DNA from: Clostridium yunnanense | Lineage (GTDB): Bacteria > Bacillota > Clostridia > Clostridiales > Clostridiaceae | Direction of reading: 5' to 3' | Assembly (NCBI RefSeq): GCF_016595795.1 | Contig: NZ_JAENHN010000010.1 | Location: 124,001 to 188,000 of the forward strand | DNA: 64,000 nt | In this document: piece after piece, positions 1 to 10,648 of the stretch | Layout: each line of letters starts with the position of its first letter | How positions within the stretch are numbered: the first letter of the stretch is position 1 | Translations under genes and position numbers: made by a program | Notes under the pieces: generated by a model | What the model saw: the letters and a program-made list of their open reading frames with translations, nothing else | The model's database searches: none | What the model was told of the DNA's origin: nothing

Positions 1-1440
1 GGGGACTTTGCAGAAAAGCCAAGATATCAAGGGGCAGGCTCCTCTATAGTAAATCCAACTATTTTGCATAATGCGTTAGATTGTTTCAAAGAAGCTGAAT
101 TTAATAGTATAGGGTATGAACCTGGTTTTGAGCGCTATGGAAAAAAGAATAAGAAAAAAATAGAGAAGGCATGTGAACTTGCTAAAAAAGCAGATGTCAT
201 CCTTTTATATATTGGACTAGATGAGGCTACTGAAGCTGAAGGTCTTGATAGACAAAATATGAAGATACCAGAAAATCAAGTAGAGTTGTTAAATGCATTG
301 TATGAGGTTAATCAAAATATCGTGGTAGTATTGTCCTGTGGTTCTGCAGTAGAGATGCCATGGATTAAAAAAGTAAAAGGATTGCTCCATGGGTACTTAG
401 GTGGTCAAGCTGGGTCAAGAGCTATGCTTAGAGTATTGGCAGGTGATGTAAATCCATCAGGTAAGTTAGCAGAGACATATCCAGTTCACTATGAAGATAC
501 TTCTTCCTTTAACAATTTCCCAGGAAAGGAAGTAAGCGTTGAATATAGAGAAAGTATTTATATTGGATATCGTTACTATGATACTGCAAACATTGAGGTT
601 CTTTTTCCATTCGGATATGGATTAAGTTATACAACCTTTGAGTATTTAGACATAAAGGTTAGCGAAGATAAGGTTACTTTTAAGATTAAAAACTCTGGTA
701 GTGTAGCGGGAGCGGAAGTTGCACAGCTATATGTAGGTTGTAGCTCTAATGAGATTTTTAGACCTAAGAAAGAGTTGAAAGGCTTTGCAAAGGTGTTTAT
801 AAATCCTGGTGAAACTAAAACTGTGACCATAGCTTTTGATGATAAAACCTTCCGATATTTTAATGTGAAAACAAATAAATGGGAGATAGAACAATCAGAT
901 TATAAGATTATGATTGGTGCATCAAGCAGTGATATAAGGCTGATAGATAGTGTTTTTATTGAGGGCACCGATGCTCCTAATCCATATAACAAAGAGCTAC
1001 TTCCATCCTACTATTCAAGTAAGGTAAGCAAGGTTAATGTGGAGGAGTTTGAGAAGCTACTTGGTCATAAGGTTCCTGCTTCAAAATGGGACAAAACGAA
1101 ACCTCTTGGATATAACGATACTATTGCTCAATGTCAGTATGCAAAGGGATGGTTTGCAAGATTTGCATTTTACATGATTAGCTTTGCATATTGGTTCTTA
1201 AGAAAAATAGGAAAAAGAATGACTGCTAATGTAATAATGATGTCCATATACCATATGCCATTTAGAGGAATAGCAAGGATGACAGGCGGAGTTGCAAACA
1301 TGCCAATGGTCGATGGAATTTTGATGATAGCGAATGGTCACTTCTTTAAAGGCTTAAGTCATTTATTAAGAGAAAGAAATAAGCTAGTAAAGAAAAATAA
1401 AAGTAATGAAGCAATAGCAGAAGTTGTGAAGGAGAGTTAA
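1..1440 (+). CDS. Glycoside hydrolase family 3 beta-glucosidase-like protein, 5' end outside window
   Basis: The reading frame is open from base 1 (Gly-Asp-Phe-Ala) and the start lies upstream, so only the C-terminal part is present. It matches the second half of the complete GH3 gene at 2649 almost residue for residue (shared motifs SCGSAVEMPW, LHGYLGGQAGSRA, FPFGYGLSYTTFEY). This covers the GH3 C-terminal alpha/beta domain and the fibronectin III-like domain. The catalytic Asp would be in the missing part. The last 150 or so residues form an unusual extension with hydrophobic stretches (YMISFAYWFLRKIGKR, MPMVDGILMIANGHFF), also found in the paralogue. The gtrA-like gene begins 1 nt after the stop and its ribosome binding site lies inside this gene, so the two are co-transcribed. 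The exact sugar substrate is unknown. Confidence 0.88.
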   Translation, partial: GDFAEKPRYQGAGSSIVNPTILHNALDCFKEAEFNSIGYEPGFERYGKKNKKKIEKACELAKKADVILLYIGLDEATEAEGLDRQNMKIPENQVELLNALYEVNQNIVVVLSCGSAVEMPWIKKVKGLLHGYLGGQAGSRAMLRVLAGDVNPSGKLAETYPVHYEDTSSFNNFPGKEVSVEYRESIYIGYRYYDTANIEVLFPFGYGLSYTTFEYLDIKVSEDKVTFKIKNSGSVAGAEVAQLYVGCSSNEIFRPKKELKGFAKVFINPGETKTVTIAFDDKTFRYFNVKTNKWEIEQSDYKIMIGASSSDIRLIDSVFIEGTDAPNPYNKELLPSYYSSKVSKVNVEEFEKLLGHKVPASKWDKTKPLGYNDTIAQCQYAKGWFARFAFYMISFAYWFLRKIGKRMTANVIMMSIYHMPFRGIARMTGGVANMPMVDGILMIANGHFFKGLSHLLRERNKLVKKNKSNEAIAEVVKES

Positions 1441-1441
1441 G

Positions 1442-2086
1442 ATGAGCAACGAAAAGTTAAAGAATAAAAGTATGTTTGCGCCTATTATAGATTTATGGAC
1501 AAAATATAAGACAAAACATCCTGGTACAGCACAGTTTTTAGTGTTTTTTATGTTAAGTAATGGAATAACAGTTTTGCAAATGGTTTTGATGCCTTTATTT
1601 AAAGAGATACTTGGATGGACTACATTGGCAGATACAAACTTTCAAATACTACAAGTTGGTCATAATTTTGATGGAAGTGCTTACTATGTATTTAATTATG
1701 CAGCTGGTTCAATTTCCTCAGGAGGAGGGGGAGGATTAGCATACTTCCTTGCAGTTCAGATAACAATGGCTATTGCACAGATTATCAACTTCTTTGCTCA
1801 AAGGAATATAACCTTTAAATCTAAAAGTAACATATGGAAGTCTGCTTTTTGGTATGTAGTAGCTTATATTGTAATATCTATAGGTGCAGCTGCACTTCAA
1901 GGACTTTACAAAGCTCCTATATATAATTTGTTGATGAATACATTTGGAATGGGATCAGTTGGTGAGACTATAGCAGACTTTATAACAATGATTATAAACT
2001 GTGCAATTTCCTTCTGGGTATTCTTTCCGATATTCAAGATAATATTTAAAGATAATACTGAAGAGAAAGTTGCGGGTGCAAGGTAG
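1442..2086 (+). CDS. GtrA-like integral membrane protein
   Basis: A 214-residue protein with about four hydrophobic segments (roughly 28-52, 95-118, 135-155, 180-202) and the FFAQRNITFKSKSN motif typical of the GtrA family, whose members help move lipid-linked sugars across the membrane. It has a longer, glycine-rich loop (SSGGGGG) between the first and second helices than usual. The start follows an AAGGAGAG site and is 1 nt past the stop of the preceding GH3 gene, so translation is probably coupled. Placement between two GH3 genes and upstream of a GT2 and UDP-galactopyranose mutase suggests a role in surface-glycan assembly. That role is inferred. Confidence 0.75.
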   Translation: MSNEKLKNKSMFAPIIDLWTKYKTKHPGTAQFLVFFMLSNGITVLQMVLMPLFKEILGWTTLADTNFQILQVGHNFDGSAYYVFNYAAGSISSGGGGGLAYFLAVQITMAIAQIINFFAQRNITFKSKSNIWKSAFWYVVAYIVISIGAAALQGLYKAPIYNLLMNTFGMGSVGETIADFITMIINCAISFWVFFPIFKIIFKDNTEEKVAGAR

Positions 2087-2215
2087 TAATAACATAATAA
2101 TATTTAAAGCTTATATTAAAGCGATCCCCTTTGCTTGATTAGAGATAGATTTAGTTATGAGATATTCATTGCAACCCAATAAGATTTAAGCAGTATTTAT
2201 CAAGTAAACAAATAT

Positions 2216-2252
2216 GAAAAACAGTTTCAGGTGTAACTTGGAGCTGTTTTTC
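2216..2252 (+). terminator. Rho-independent terminator after gtrA-like gene
   Basis: Arms GAAAAACAG and CTGTTTTTC around a 19-nt loop, ending in a short T run. It lies 130 bp past the gtrA-like stop. Confidence 0.5.
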
Positions 2253-2368
2253 GTAAATAATATGATGAAATTCATTAGGAGAATTACAAAGTACACTGAC
2301 CTTATTTACTTTAAGTGTTAATACTTGATGATGTTGGTGTTTTAAATTATAATGGTTCTAAATGGTAT

Positions 2369-2416
2369 AATTTACTTTAAAAAGCCTCTTTGGTAGGAAA
2401 CTTTTTAAAGTAAATT
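2369..2416. promoter_or_regulatory. Perfect 16-bp inverted repeat upstream of GH3 gene
   Basis: AATTTACTTTAAAAAG is followed 16 bases later by its exact reverse complement. There is no T tract after it, so it is not an obvious terminator. A related half-site (TTTACTTTAAGTG) lies near 2308. It could be an operator or an RNA hairpin in the GH3 leader. Confidence 0.4.
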
Positions 2417-2648
2417 CAATCTTCAAGATATAAGATCTGTCATAAAATATTTAGTCTGTCAGGATGCAACATAACTTTTTATATCAAAGCTTATGAGTAT
2501 CATTTTCTGATATTGAGTACAATTAAGATCTTTAAGGCTATTTATAGATAACAACGCATTAGACAACAAATAGATTTCAAAATTGAGTTAGATGTTTCGG
2601 CGGTAGTTGTTTTTTTGTCTGCTGTAAATATCAAAAGAGGAATAGAAG

Positions 2649-5066
2649 ATGAAGTATAGAGAATTAATTAAAAAAATGACTTTAGAAGAGAAAGCGTCTT
2701 TAATGTCAGGAAAAGATTTTTGGCAGACTCAAGAGATAGAACGTCTTGGAATCAATAGTATGTTTCTTGCTGACGGACCTCATGGTATAAGAAAACAAGC
2801 AGTGGCTGCAGATCATCTCGGACTTAATGTTGGGATTCCGGCTACATGTTTTCCTACAGCTGCAACAGTAGCAAATAGTTGGAATGAAGAGCTTGGTGAG
2901 AGAGTAGGGGAATATCTAGGTGAAGAAGCAATCTCCCAAAAGGTTAATGTGCTTCTAGGACCAGGTGTTAATATGAAGAGAAATCCTCTGTGTGGAAGAA
3001 ACTTTCAATATTATAGTGAAGACCCATACCTAGCTGGAAAGATGGCTGCAGGATATATAAGAGGAATTCAATCTCACGGAATATCAGCATGCGTAAAGCA
3101 TTTTTGTGCTAACAATCAAGAAGAAAGACGTATGGCTATAGATACTATAGTTGATGAGAGAACCTTAAGAGAAATCTATTTGACTGCATTTGAGATAGCT
3201 GTTAAAGAAGGAAGAACTAGGGCCATAATGTCTTCCTACAATATGATCAATGGCACTTATACCAATGAAAATATGCATTTGATGAGAGATATTCTAAGAG
3301 GTGAGTGGAATTACAAGGGGTGTGTTATTACTGATTGGGGTGGAAGCAACGATCGTATAGCAGGATTACTTGCTGGAAATGAATTAGAGATGCCAACAAC
3401 AGCGGGAGAGACCAATGAAGAAATTATTAAGGCTATAAAGAGTGGAAAAATTAAAGAAGAAGTGCTAGATGAATGTGTTGATAGACTACTTGAACTTATA
3501 TTTACTACTGAAGAAGTTTACAAGAGACCCCATATAGAATTTGATGTGGATAAACATCATAGAGTAGCACAAAAGGTTGCAGAAGAGTCTATAGTTCTGC
3601 TTAAAAATGAAGAAAATATACTTCCTCTTAAATACGGTAAAAAGGTTGCTGTGATTGGTGATTTTGCAAAGAATGCTCGTTATCAAGGAGCTGGCTCTTC
3701 TATAGTAAACCCAACCATACTAGATCACACAATGGATTGTTTCAATGAATCAGGAATAATCAGTATTGGATATGAACCTGGTTTTGAACGTTATGGTAAG
3801 AAAGATAAGAAAAAAATAGAGAAGGCATGCGAGCTTGCAAGAAAAGCAGATGTTATTCTTTTATATATAGGATTAGACGAAGTTACTGAAGCTGATGGTT
3901 TGGATAGACAAAGTATGAGCATTCCTGAGAATCAAATAGAACTTTTGAATGCATTATATACAGTTAATTCAAATATTATAGCAATTTTGTCCTGTGGCTC
4001 TGCGGTGGAAATGCCTTGGATAAGTAAGTTAAAGGCTGTGCTTCATGGATACCTTGGTGGGCAGGCAGGATCTAGGGCTATACTTAGAATATTATCAGGT
4101 GATGTTAATCCATCTGGAAAACTAGCAGAAACTTATCCAATTCGTTATGAGGATACACCATCGTTTCATAACTTTCCAGGTAAAGAGGTTAGCGTAGAGT
4201 ATAGGGAAGGAATATATATTGGTTATCGTTATTATGATACGGCTAGTGTTGACGTGCTATTTCCTTTTGGATATGGATTAAGCTATACAACCTTCGAGTA
4301 TTCAGATATTCATGTTAGTAGATATGGAGCGACTTTTAAATTAAAGAATTCGGGCAATGTTGCTGGTATGGAGATTGCCCAATTATACATAGGATGTAAA
4401 TCTAAAGAGATCTTTAGACCAAAGAAAGAATTGAAGGGATTTACAAAAATATTCATAAATGCTGGAGAAACAAAGACTGTAACTATACCTTTTGATGATA
4501 AAACTTTTCGTTATTTTAATGTTAAGACTAATAAGTGGGAAGTTGAAGAGTCAGAGTATGAAATAATGATAGGCGCATCTAGTGATGATATTAGAGTGAA
4601 GGATACTATTTTTATTGAAGGTACAGGAGCACCGCTTCCATATGATAAAGCTGCTCTTCAATCGTATTATTCAGGAAAAACCAATAATGTCACTGTAGAA
4701 GAGTTTGAAAGATTAATTGGACGAAAGGTGCCTGTTTCAAAATGGGATAGATCAAAACCATTAGGATATAACGATACTATTGCTCAGTGTCAGTATGCAA
4801 AGGGTATATTTGCAAGATTTTCATATTATATGATTGTTTTTGCATACTGGTTCTTAAGGAAGATCGGTAAAAGAAGTACAGCTAATATTATTATGATGTC
4901 TATATATCATATGCCTTTTAGAGGAATAGCTAGAGTAACAGGCGGTGTAGTTAATATGCCTATGTTAGATGGTATACTTATGATGGTAAATGGGAATTTC
5001 TTTAAGGGTTTGGTACATTTATTAAAAGAAAGAAATAAGAAGCTAAAGTCACCAAAAAATAAATAA
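2649..5066 (+). CDS. Glycoside hydrolase family 3 beta-glucosidase-like protein
   Basis: A complete 805-residue GH3 enzyme. The N-terminal barrel carries ADGPHGIR, KHFCANNQE and the nucleophile motif VITDWGG (Asp229). The C-terminal alpha/beta domain (about 300-510) includes FAKNARYQGAGSS. A fibronectin III-like domain follows (about 540-650). The last 150 residues are an extra region with hydrophobic segments (YYMIVFAYWFLRKIGKR) not needed for GH3 catalysis. No signal peptide is visible, so it is probably cytosolic or held at the membrane by its C-terminus. It is a close paralogue of the gene ending at 1440. The start has an AGAGGA site 8 bases upstream. Likely activity is removal of terminal beta-linked glucose or related sugars; the true substrate is unknown. 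Confidence 0.92.
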   Translation: MKYRELIKKMTLEEKASLMSGKDFWQTQEIERLGINSMFLADGPHGIRKQAVAADHLGLNVGIPATCFPTAATVANSWNEELGERVGEYLGEEAISQKVNVLLGPGVNMKRNPLCGRNFQYYSEDPYLAGKMAAGYIRGIQSHGISACVKHFCANNQEERRMAIDTIVDERTLREIYLTAFEIAVKEGRTRAIMSSYNMINGTYTNENMHLMRDILRGEWNYKGCVITDWGGSNDRIAGLLAGNELEMPTTAGETNEEIIKAIKSGKIKEEVLDECVDRLLELIFTTEEVYKRPHIEFDVDKHHRVAQKVAEESIVLLKNEENILPLKYGKKVAVIGDFAKNARYQGAGSSIVNPTILDHTMDCFNESGIISIGYEPGFERYGKKDKKKIEKACELARKADVILLYIGLDEVTEADGLDRQSMSIPENQIELLNALYTVNSNIIAILSCGSAVEMPWISKLKAVLHGYLGGQAGSRAILRILSGDVNPSGKLAETYPIRYEDTPSFHNFPGKEVSVEYREGIYIGYRYYDTASVDVLFPFGYGLSYTTFEYSDIHVSRYGATFKLKNSGNVAGMEIAQLYIGCKSKEIFRPKKELKGFTKIFINAGETKTVTIPFDDKTFRYFNVKTNKWEVEESEYEIMIGASSDDIRVKDTIFIEGTGAPLPYDKAALQSYYSGKTNNVTVEEFERLIGRKVPVSKWDRSKPLGYNDTIAQCQYAKGIFARFSYYMIVFAYWFLRKIGKRSTANIIMMSIYHMPFRGIARVTGGVVNMPMLDGILMMVNGNFFKGLVHLLKERNKKLKSPKNK

Positions 5067-5177
5067 GCAATGTACTTAAACATTGTGTTAAAATCTATAT
5101 AGACAAGCGTGAAGTATTTTAATAAGTAGTGAAAATAACAAAAGTTAATTATAAAAATTAGTAGAGGTAGTGTGAGT

Positions 5178-6194
5178 ATGAAATTATTATCAGTAGCAAT
5201 TCCTTGCTATAATTCACAAGAATATATGAGAAACTGCATAGAGTCACTATTGCCTGGAGGAGAAAAGGTTGAATTGCTTATCGTAAATGATGGTTCGTCA
5301 GATAAGACTGCAGAAATTGCAGATGAGTATGCTGCAAAGTATCCGACTATCGTAAAAGCAATACATCAACCAAATGGTGGGCATGGAGAAGCAGTGAATG
5401 CAGGCATTAGAAATGCATCTGGATTATATTTTAAAGTTGTAGATAGTGATGATTGGGTAAATGCTGAAGCATATAAAAAAATATTAAAGTCATTGGATGA
5501 TCTCACTGACAATGAAACTATAATTGATATGCTTATAAGCAATTTTGTTTATGAGAAAGAGGGCGCAAAAAAGAAGAAAGTCATGAAGTATGAAAATGTA
5601 CTTCCAGAGGAGAAAGTTTTCACTTGGGATGATATAAGGAACTTTAGAAAAGGACAATACATACTGATGCATTCTGTTATCTATAGAACACAACTCTTAA
5701 GAGATTGTGGATTAGAACTACCAAAGCATACTTTCTATGTGGATAATTTATTTGTATATGTACCACTAGAGCATGTTAATAAAATATATTATATCGATGT
5801 TGATTTTTATAGATATTTTATAGGCAGAGGAGATCAGTCTGTTAACGAAAGTGTAATGATCAAGAGAATTGATCAACAGATAAAAGTAAACAAGCTTATG
5901 ATAGAGCAGGTGCAGTTAGATAATATAAGAAATCTAAAGCTTAAAAAGTATATGTTTAATTACTTAGAAATAGTTACTGTAGTGTCCACCATACTTTTAA
6001 TACGCTCAGGTACAAGAGAGAACCTAGAGAAGAAGAGAGAGTTATGGAGATATATCAAGGAAACAGATATTGAGCTTTATAATAATCTCAGATACGGTTT
6101 TATGGGAGGTATAATGAACCTTCCAGGTAAATTAGGACGTAGTATTGCTGTTGGCGCATATAAAATATCTCAAAGAATTGTTGGCTTTAATTAA
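5178..6194 (+). CDS. Family 2 glycosyltransferase
   Basis: A 338-residue GT-A fold transferase: LSVAIPCYNSQEYMRNCIESLL at the N-terminus, then VNDGSSDKT for nucleotide binding and VVDSDDW as the metal-binding DxD-type motif. The C-terminal half is less conserved, with no clear transmembrane helices. A GTG at 5172 is in frame, but AGAGG at 5163-5167 is only 4 bases from it and 10 from the ATG at 5178, so the ATG is preferred. It lies 110 bp after the GH3 gene and ahead of UDP-galactopyranose mutase, which suggests synthesis of a cell-surface polysaccharide or glycolipid. Acceptor and donor sugars are unknown. Confidence 0.88.
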   Translation: MKLLSVAIPCYNSQEYMRNCIESLLPGGEKVELLIVNDGSSDKTAEIADEYAAKYPTIVKAIHQPNGGHGEAVNAGIRNASGLYFKVVDSDDWVNAEAYKKILKSLDDLTDNETIIDMLISNFVYEKEGAKKKKVMKYENVLPEEKVFTWDDIRNFRKGQYILMHSVIYRTQLLRDCGLELPKHTFYVDNLFVYVPLEHVNKIYYIDVDFYRYFIGRGDQSVNESVMIKRIDQQIKVNKLMIEQVQLDNIRNLKLKKYMFNYLEIVTVVSTILLIRSGTRENLEKKRELWRYIKETDIELYNNLRYGFMGGIMNLPGKLGRSIAVGAYKISQRIVGFN

Positions 6195-6288
6195 AGAGTT
6201 CCTATGTGGAAAATTAATTTATGCTTGCTCGAAAATCACGTATTAAGAGTATTGGACTCGTATAACTTGATAGTTTATCTAGGAACTA
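6195..6288. repeat. Family A imperfect palindrome, copy 1
   Basis: Begins directly after the glycosyltransferase TAA with AGAGTTCCTATG and ends with TAGGAACTAT. The interior shares blocks with the other A copies: AATTAATTTATGCTTG and CTCGAAAATCACG on the left, and TCGTATAA...TAGTTTATC on the right. It is the most degraded of the A copies. It is too long and lacks the T run expected of a terminator. Confidence 0.6.
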
Positions 6289-6615
6289 TATGGTAGTATA
6301 TACTTATGTTAGAAAAGTTTAATTGAACAATAATGGCATAAAGTAAATAATAATAAAATATCTTTTCATGATCAAATAGAGACAACTCTAAAATTGTTTT
6401 CTAAAGCTTAGCCTGATTGTCAGCGGAGACTTTAAAAATATAAGAGTTTTCTTAAGGATAAGATCGTGGAAAGATATTTTTGTGATATAGATAAAGTAAA
6501 ATAATTTAAATAAAGGAAGTATATAAGTTATAATTAAGCATATAAGGTTTTTAATTTCAATGCAGTGCTTCAACTCACCTAGTAAATAAATGAAGTGTTT
6601 AGGAGAATGAATTTT
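6289..6615. other. Intergenic stretch before UDP-galactopyranose mutase gene
   Basis: No supported gene or hairpin seen beyond the palindrome that precedes it. AGGAGA at 6601-6606 is the ribosome binding site for the next gene. Confidence 0.5.
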
Positions 6616-7725
6616 ATGAATAAAAAATATGACTTTTTAATTGTAGGAGCAGGATTGTATGGTTCTATTTTTGCTCATGAAGCCAAAAAGGCTGGTAAGA
6701 CATGCTTGATTATTGATAAGCGTAATCATGTTGGTGGAAATATATACACAGAAAAAATTGAAGATATAAATGTACATAAATATGGAGCTCATATATTCCA
6801 TACTAACAATAAGGAAGTATGGAATTACGTAAACCAGTTTGCTGAGTTTAATAGATATACTAATAGTCCAGTGGCTAATTATCATGGAGAAATCTATAAT
6901 CTGCCTTTTAATATGAATACCTTCAATAAGATGTGGGGAGTTATAACTCCAGCTGAGGCGAAAAAGAAAATAGAGGAACAGCAAAGTGCTAATTATATTG
7001 AAAATCCACAAAATCTAGAAGAGCAGGCTATCAATTTAGTTGGAGTGGATATATATGAAAAACTTATCAAAGGATATACAGAGAAGCAATGGGGACGTCC
7101 TTGCAATGAATTGCCAGCTTTTATTATTCGCAGACTTCCAGTGAGATTTACCTATGATAACAACTACTTCAATGCAGATTTTCAGGGGATACCAGTAGGC
7201 GGATATACTTCTATGATTGAAAGAATGCTAGAGGGAACAGAGGTAAAGCTTAATGTTAATTATCTTAAGGACAAAGAACAATGGGATATGGTAGCAGATA
7301 GGGTAGTTTACACAGGACCAATAGATTCATATTTTGATTATAAATTCGGTGTTTTAGAGTATAGAAGTGTAAGCTTTGAAACAGAAGTTTTAGATATGGA
7401 GAACTTTCAAGGGAATGCAGTAGTAAACTATACTGACAGAGAAACTCCATATACACGTATCATAGAACATAAACATTTTGAGTTTGGAAATCAACCTAAA
7501 ACTGTTGTGAGCCGCGAGTATAGTGTGGAATGGGAATTAGGTGATGAGCCTTATTATCCTGTAAATGATGAGAAAAATAGCGCGCTGTATGAAAAATATA
7601 GAGAGGCAGCAGAAGCTGAAAGCAAGGTTATCTTCGGCGGTCGTTTAGGTGAGTATAAATATTATGATATGGATAAAGTTATAGAGGTGGCATTACAAAA
7701 AGTTAAGGAAGTTTTGGGAAAATAA
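6616..7725 (+). CDS. glf: UDP-galactopyranose mutase
   Basis: A flavoenzyme of 369 residues that interconverts UDP-galactopyranose and UDP-galactofuranose. It opens with the FAD-binding FLIVGAGLYGSIFAHEAKK motif, followed by KRNHVGGNIYTE and the conserved KYGAHIFHTN. Later it has GYTEKQWGRP, RLPVRFTYDNNYF and IPVGGYTSMIERML, all typical of bacterial Glf. Upstream GTG (6595) and ATG (6607) codons are in frame, but AGGAGA at 6601-6606 is placed for the ATG at 6616. The product implies that the surface glycan made here contains galactofuranose. Length is normal for the family. Confidence 0.96.
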   Translation: MNKKYDFLIVGAGLYGSIFAHEAKKAGKTCLIIDKRNHVGGNIYTEKIEDINVHKYGAHIFHTNNKEVWNYVNQFAEFNRYTNSPVANYHGEIYNLPFNMNTFNKMWGVITPAEAKKKIEEQQSANYIENPQNLEEQAINLVGVDIYEKLIKGYTEKQWGRPCNELPAFIIRRLPVRFTYDNNYFNADFQGIPVGGYTSMIERMLEGTEVKLNVNYLKDKEQWDMVADRVVYTGPIDSYFDYKFGVLEYRSVSFETEVLDMENFQGNAVVNYTDRETPYTRIIEHKHFEFGNQPKTVVSREYSVEWELGDEPYYPVNDEKNSALYEKYREAAEAESKVIFGGRLGEYKYYDMDKVIEVALQKVKEVLGK

Positions 7726-7740
7726 GTAGCATATATTTAA

Positions 7741-7784
7741 GAAACTGCTGCAATTAGTTTATTCTAATTGCAGCAGTTTCTTTG
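7741..7784. terminator. Bidirectional terminator between glf and rpiR-type gene
   Basis: A perfect 17-bp stem beginning GAAACTGCTGCAATTAG with a 6-nt loop, followed by TTTG. It serves convergent genes. Confidence 0.85.
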
Positions 7785-7796
7785 TGTAAGCTTATT

Positions 7797-8672
7797 TTAT
7801 TCTTTTATTAAGTTAATAGTTGAAAATCGTGGGTCTATCTTTTTAGAAATATTAGTTTTGTATTCTAGATTATAATCGTAATTAATTTTGAATAAACAAG
7901 AGTATAAAATATCTAAAATCAAATGAATAGAGTCATTACTTGAATACGTTGCAATCTTTGAATAAAGTTTTTCTCTTGTAGATATAGAAAAAGCACAATC
8001 ACCAAAGGATCTTAAGGTGTTTTCACCAATACTTGTAAGTACAATTATAGGTGTATTTTTATTTTTTAGCGTTTCTGCGATTTTTAAAACCTCTTCGTTT
8101 TCTCCTGAATAAGAGATTAATATAGCACAATTTTTAGATGAGGAATTTGAAGCTACAACCATCTGCTCGCCGGGTAAATTCATGATTTCAACATGACGAT
8201 TTATTCTAAGCATTTTATGTTTAAAATCATAAGCCATAAGTAGTGAATTACTACTGCCATATACATTAATCATTTGAGCTTTATTTAGTAGATCTACCGC
8301 CTTCTTTAACTCATCATTCTTTAAAAGAGAAAGCGTATCTTCGATACTATTAGCTGCTAGATGTGCAACCTTTGAAGCAACATTTATAAAAGAATCATGA
8401 GCTTCAAATGGAAAGTTTGGATCAACATCAGAAAAATGATTGTTTAAGTATTGAAGTTCTTCAATATACTTTTCTTTAAGTTCATTCCATCCACTGAAAC
8501 CAAGTTTTTGAGATAGACGAACTACTGTTGATGGGGAAGTATAAGTTGCAGTTGCCAAGTCTTTAGTAGATAGATTTTCAATATTTTCTTTTTCATTAAG
8601 AATATAATTAGCAAGAATTTCTTCTGATTTTGATAGAGAATCTATAGATTCAAGTTTATTTGAAATTAGCAT
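7797..8672 (-). CDS. RpiR/MurR-family sugar-phosphate-responsive transcriptional regulator
   Basis: A 291-residue regulator. Residues 1-77 form the RpiR-type helix-turn-helix (SKSEEILANYILN, STKDLATATYTSPSTVVRLSQKLGFSGWNELKEKY). Residues of about 110-250 form a SIS sugar-phosphate isomerase fold (INVYGSSNSLLMAYDFKHKMLRI, CAILISYSGENEEVLKIAE). An upstream in-frame start exists at 8720, but AGAGGA at 8681-8686 fits the ATG at 8672, and the longer form would run into the palindrome upstream. It is divergent from the GH1 gene, so it probably controls use of a phosphorylated beta-glucoside. The ligand is inferred. Confidence 0.88.
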   Translation of the reverse strand: MLISNKLESIDSLSKSEEILANYILNEKENIENLSTKDLATATYTSPSTVVRLSQKLGFSGWNELKEKYIEELQYLNNHFSDVDPNFPFEAHDSFINVASKVAHLAANSIEDTLSLLKNDELKKAVDLLNKAQMINVYGSSNSLLMAYDFKHKMLRINRHVEIMNLPGEQMVVASNSSSKNCAILISYSGENEEVLKIAETLKNKNTPIIVLTSIGENTLRSFGDCAFSISTREKLYSKIATYSSNDSIHLILDILYSCLFKINYDYNLEYKTNISKKIDPRFSTINLIKE

Positions 8673-8709
8673 AAGTACATTCCTCTTTTCAAAATATGTA
8701 AGTATATAA

Positions 8710-8807
8710 AGATGAACCACTTCAATCCGAAATCTATTTTTAAAACTCTCACGGGTTTTGGTGAGAGAATTTAAAAATGATAAGTTTTATTACGAAGTGG
8801 TACATAA
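8710..8807 (-). repeat. Family B imperfect palindrome, copy 1, upstream of rpiR-type gene
   Basis: Outer arms GATGAACCACTTC and GAAGTGGTaCAT, and inner arms ACTCTCAC and GTGAGAG. On the minus strand it reads TAGATTTCGGATTGAAGTGG then TTCATCTTTA, nearly identical to copy 2 at 26857, and it ends about 38 bp before the regulator start. The orientation is set by this conserved end. Confidence 0.7.
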
Positions 8808-10527
<1,720 letters not shown>

Positions 10528-10538
10528 AATTATATGAT

Positions 10539-10576
10539 GAGTGGTATCAAGTGATATCACTCTTTTTTCTTTTTTA
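10539..10576 (+). terminator. Terminator after GH1 gene
   Basis: GAGTGGTATCA pairs with TGATATCACTC with a 2-nt centre, followed by a long T-rich run. Confidence 0.85.
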
Positions 10577-10594
10577 GAAAATATCAAGTTTTAG

Positions 10595-10614
10595 CACAAT
10601 TTATTGTGTACAAT
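10595..10614. promoter_or_regulatory. Palindrome in promoter region of HAD phosphatase gene
   Basis: CACAATTTATTGTG (10595-10608) is a perfect palindrome and overlaps a second one, ATTGTGTACAAT. TACAAT at 10609-10614 could serve as a -10 box. No good -35 was seen. It is a possible operator. Confidence 0.3.
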
Positions 10615-10648
10615 AAAGACAACTGGAAATGAAAGAGGGGAAACTTAA

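Larger units (their letters stand above)
2087..2648. other. 562-bp intergenic region between gtrA-like gene and GH3
   Basis: No credible gene. It holds a terminator-like hairpin at 2216-2252 and a perfect 16-bp inverted repeat at 2369-2416, both listed separately. The last 30 bases carry the ribosome binding site (AGAGGA) of the GH3 gene. The length and the hairpins suggest the second GH3 has its own promoter. Confidence 0.6.

Noticed and set aside
6195-6288. Family A element as a transcription terminator
   Set aside because: The arms are too long and imperfect, no T run follows, and copies occur both after genes and after terminators.
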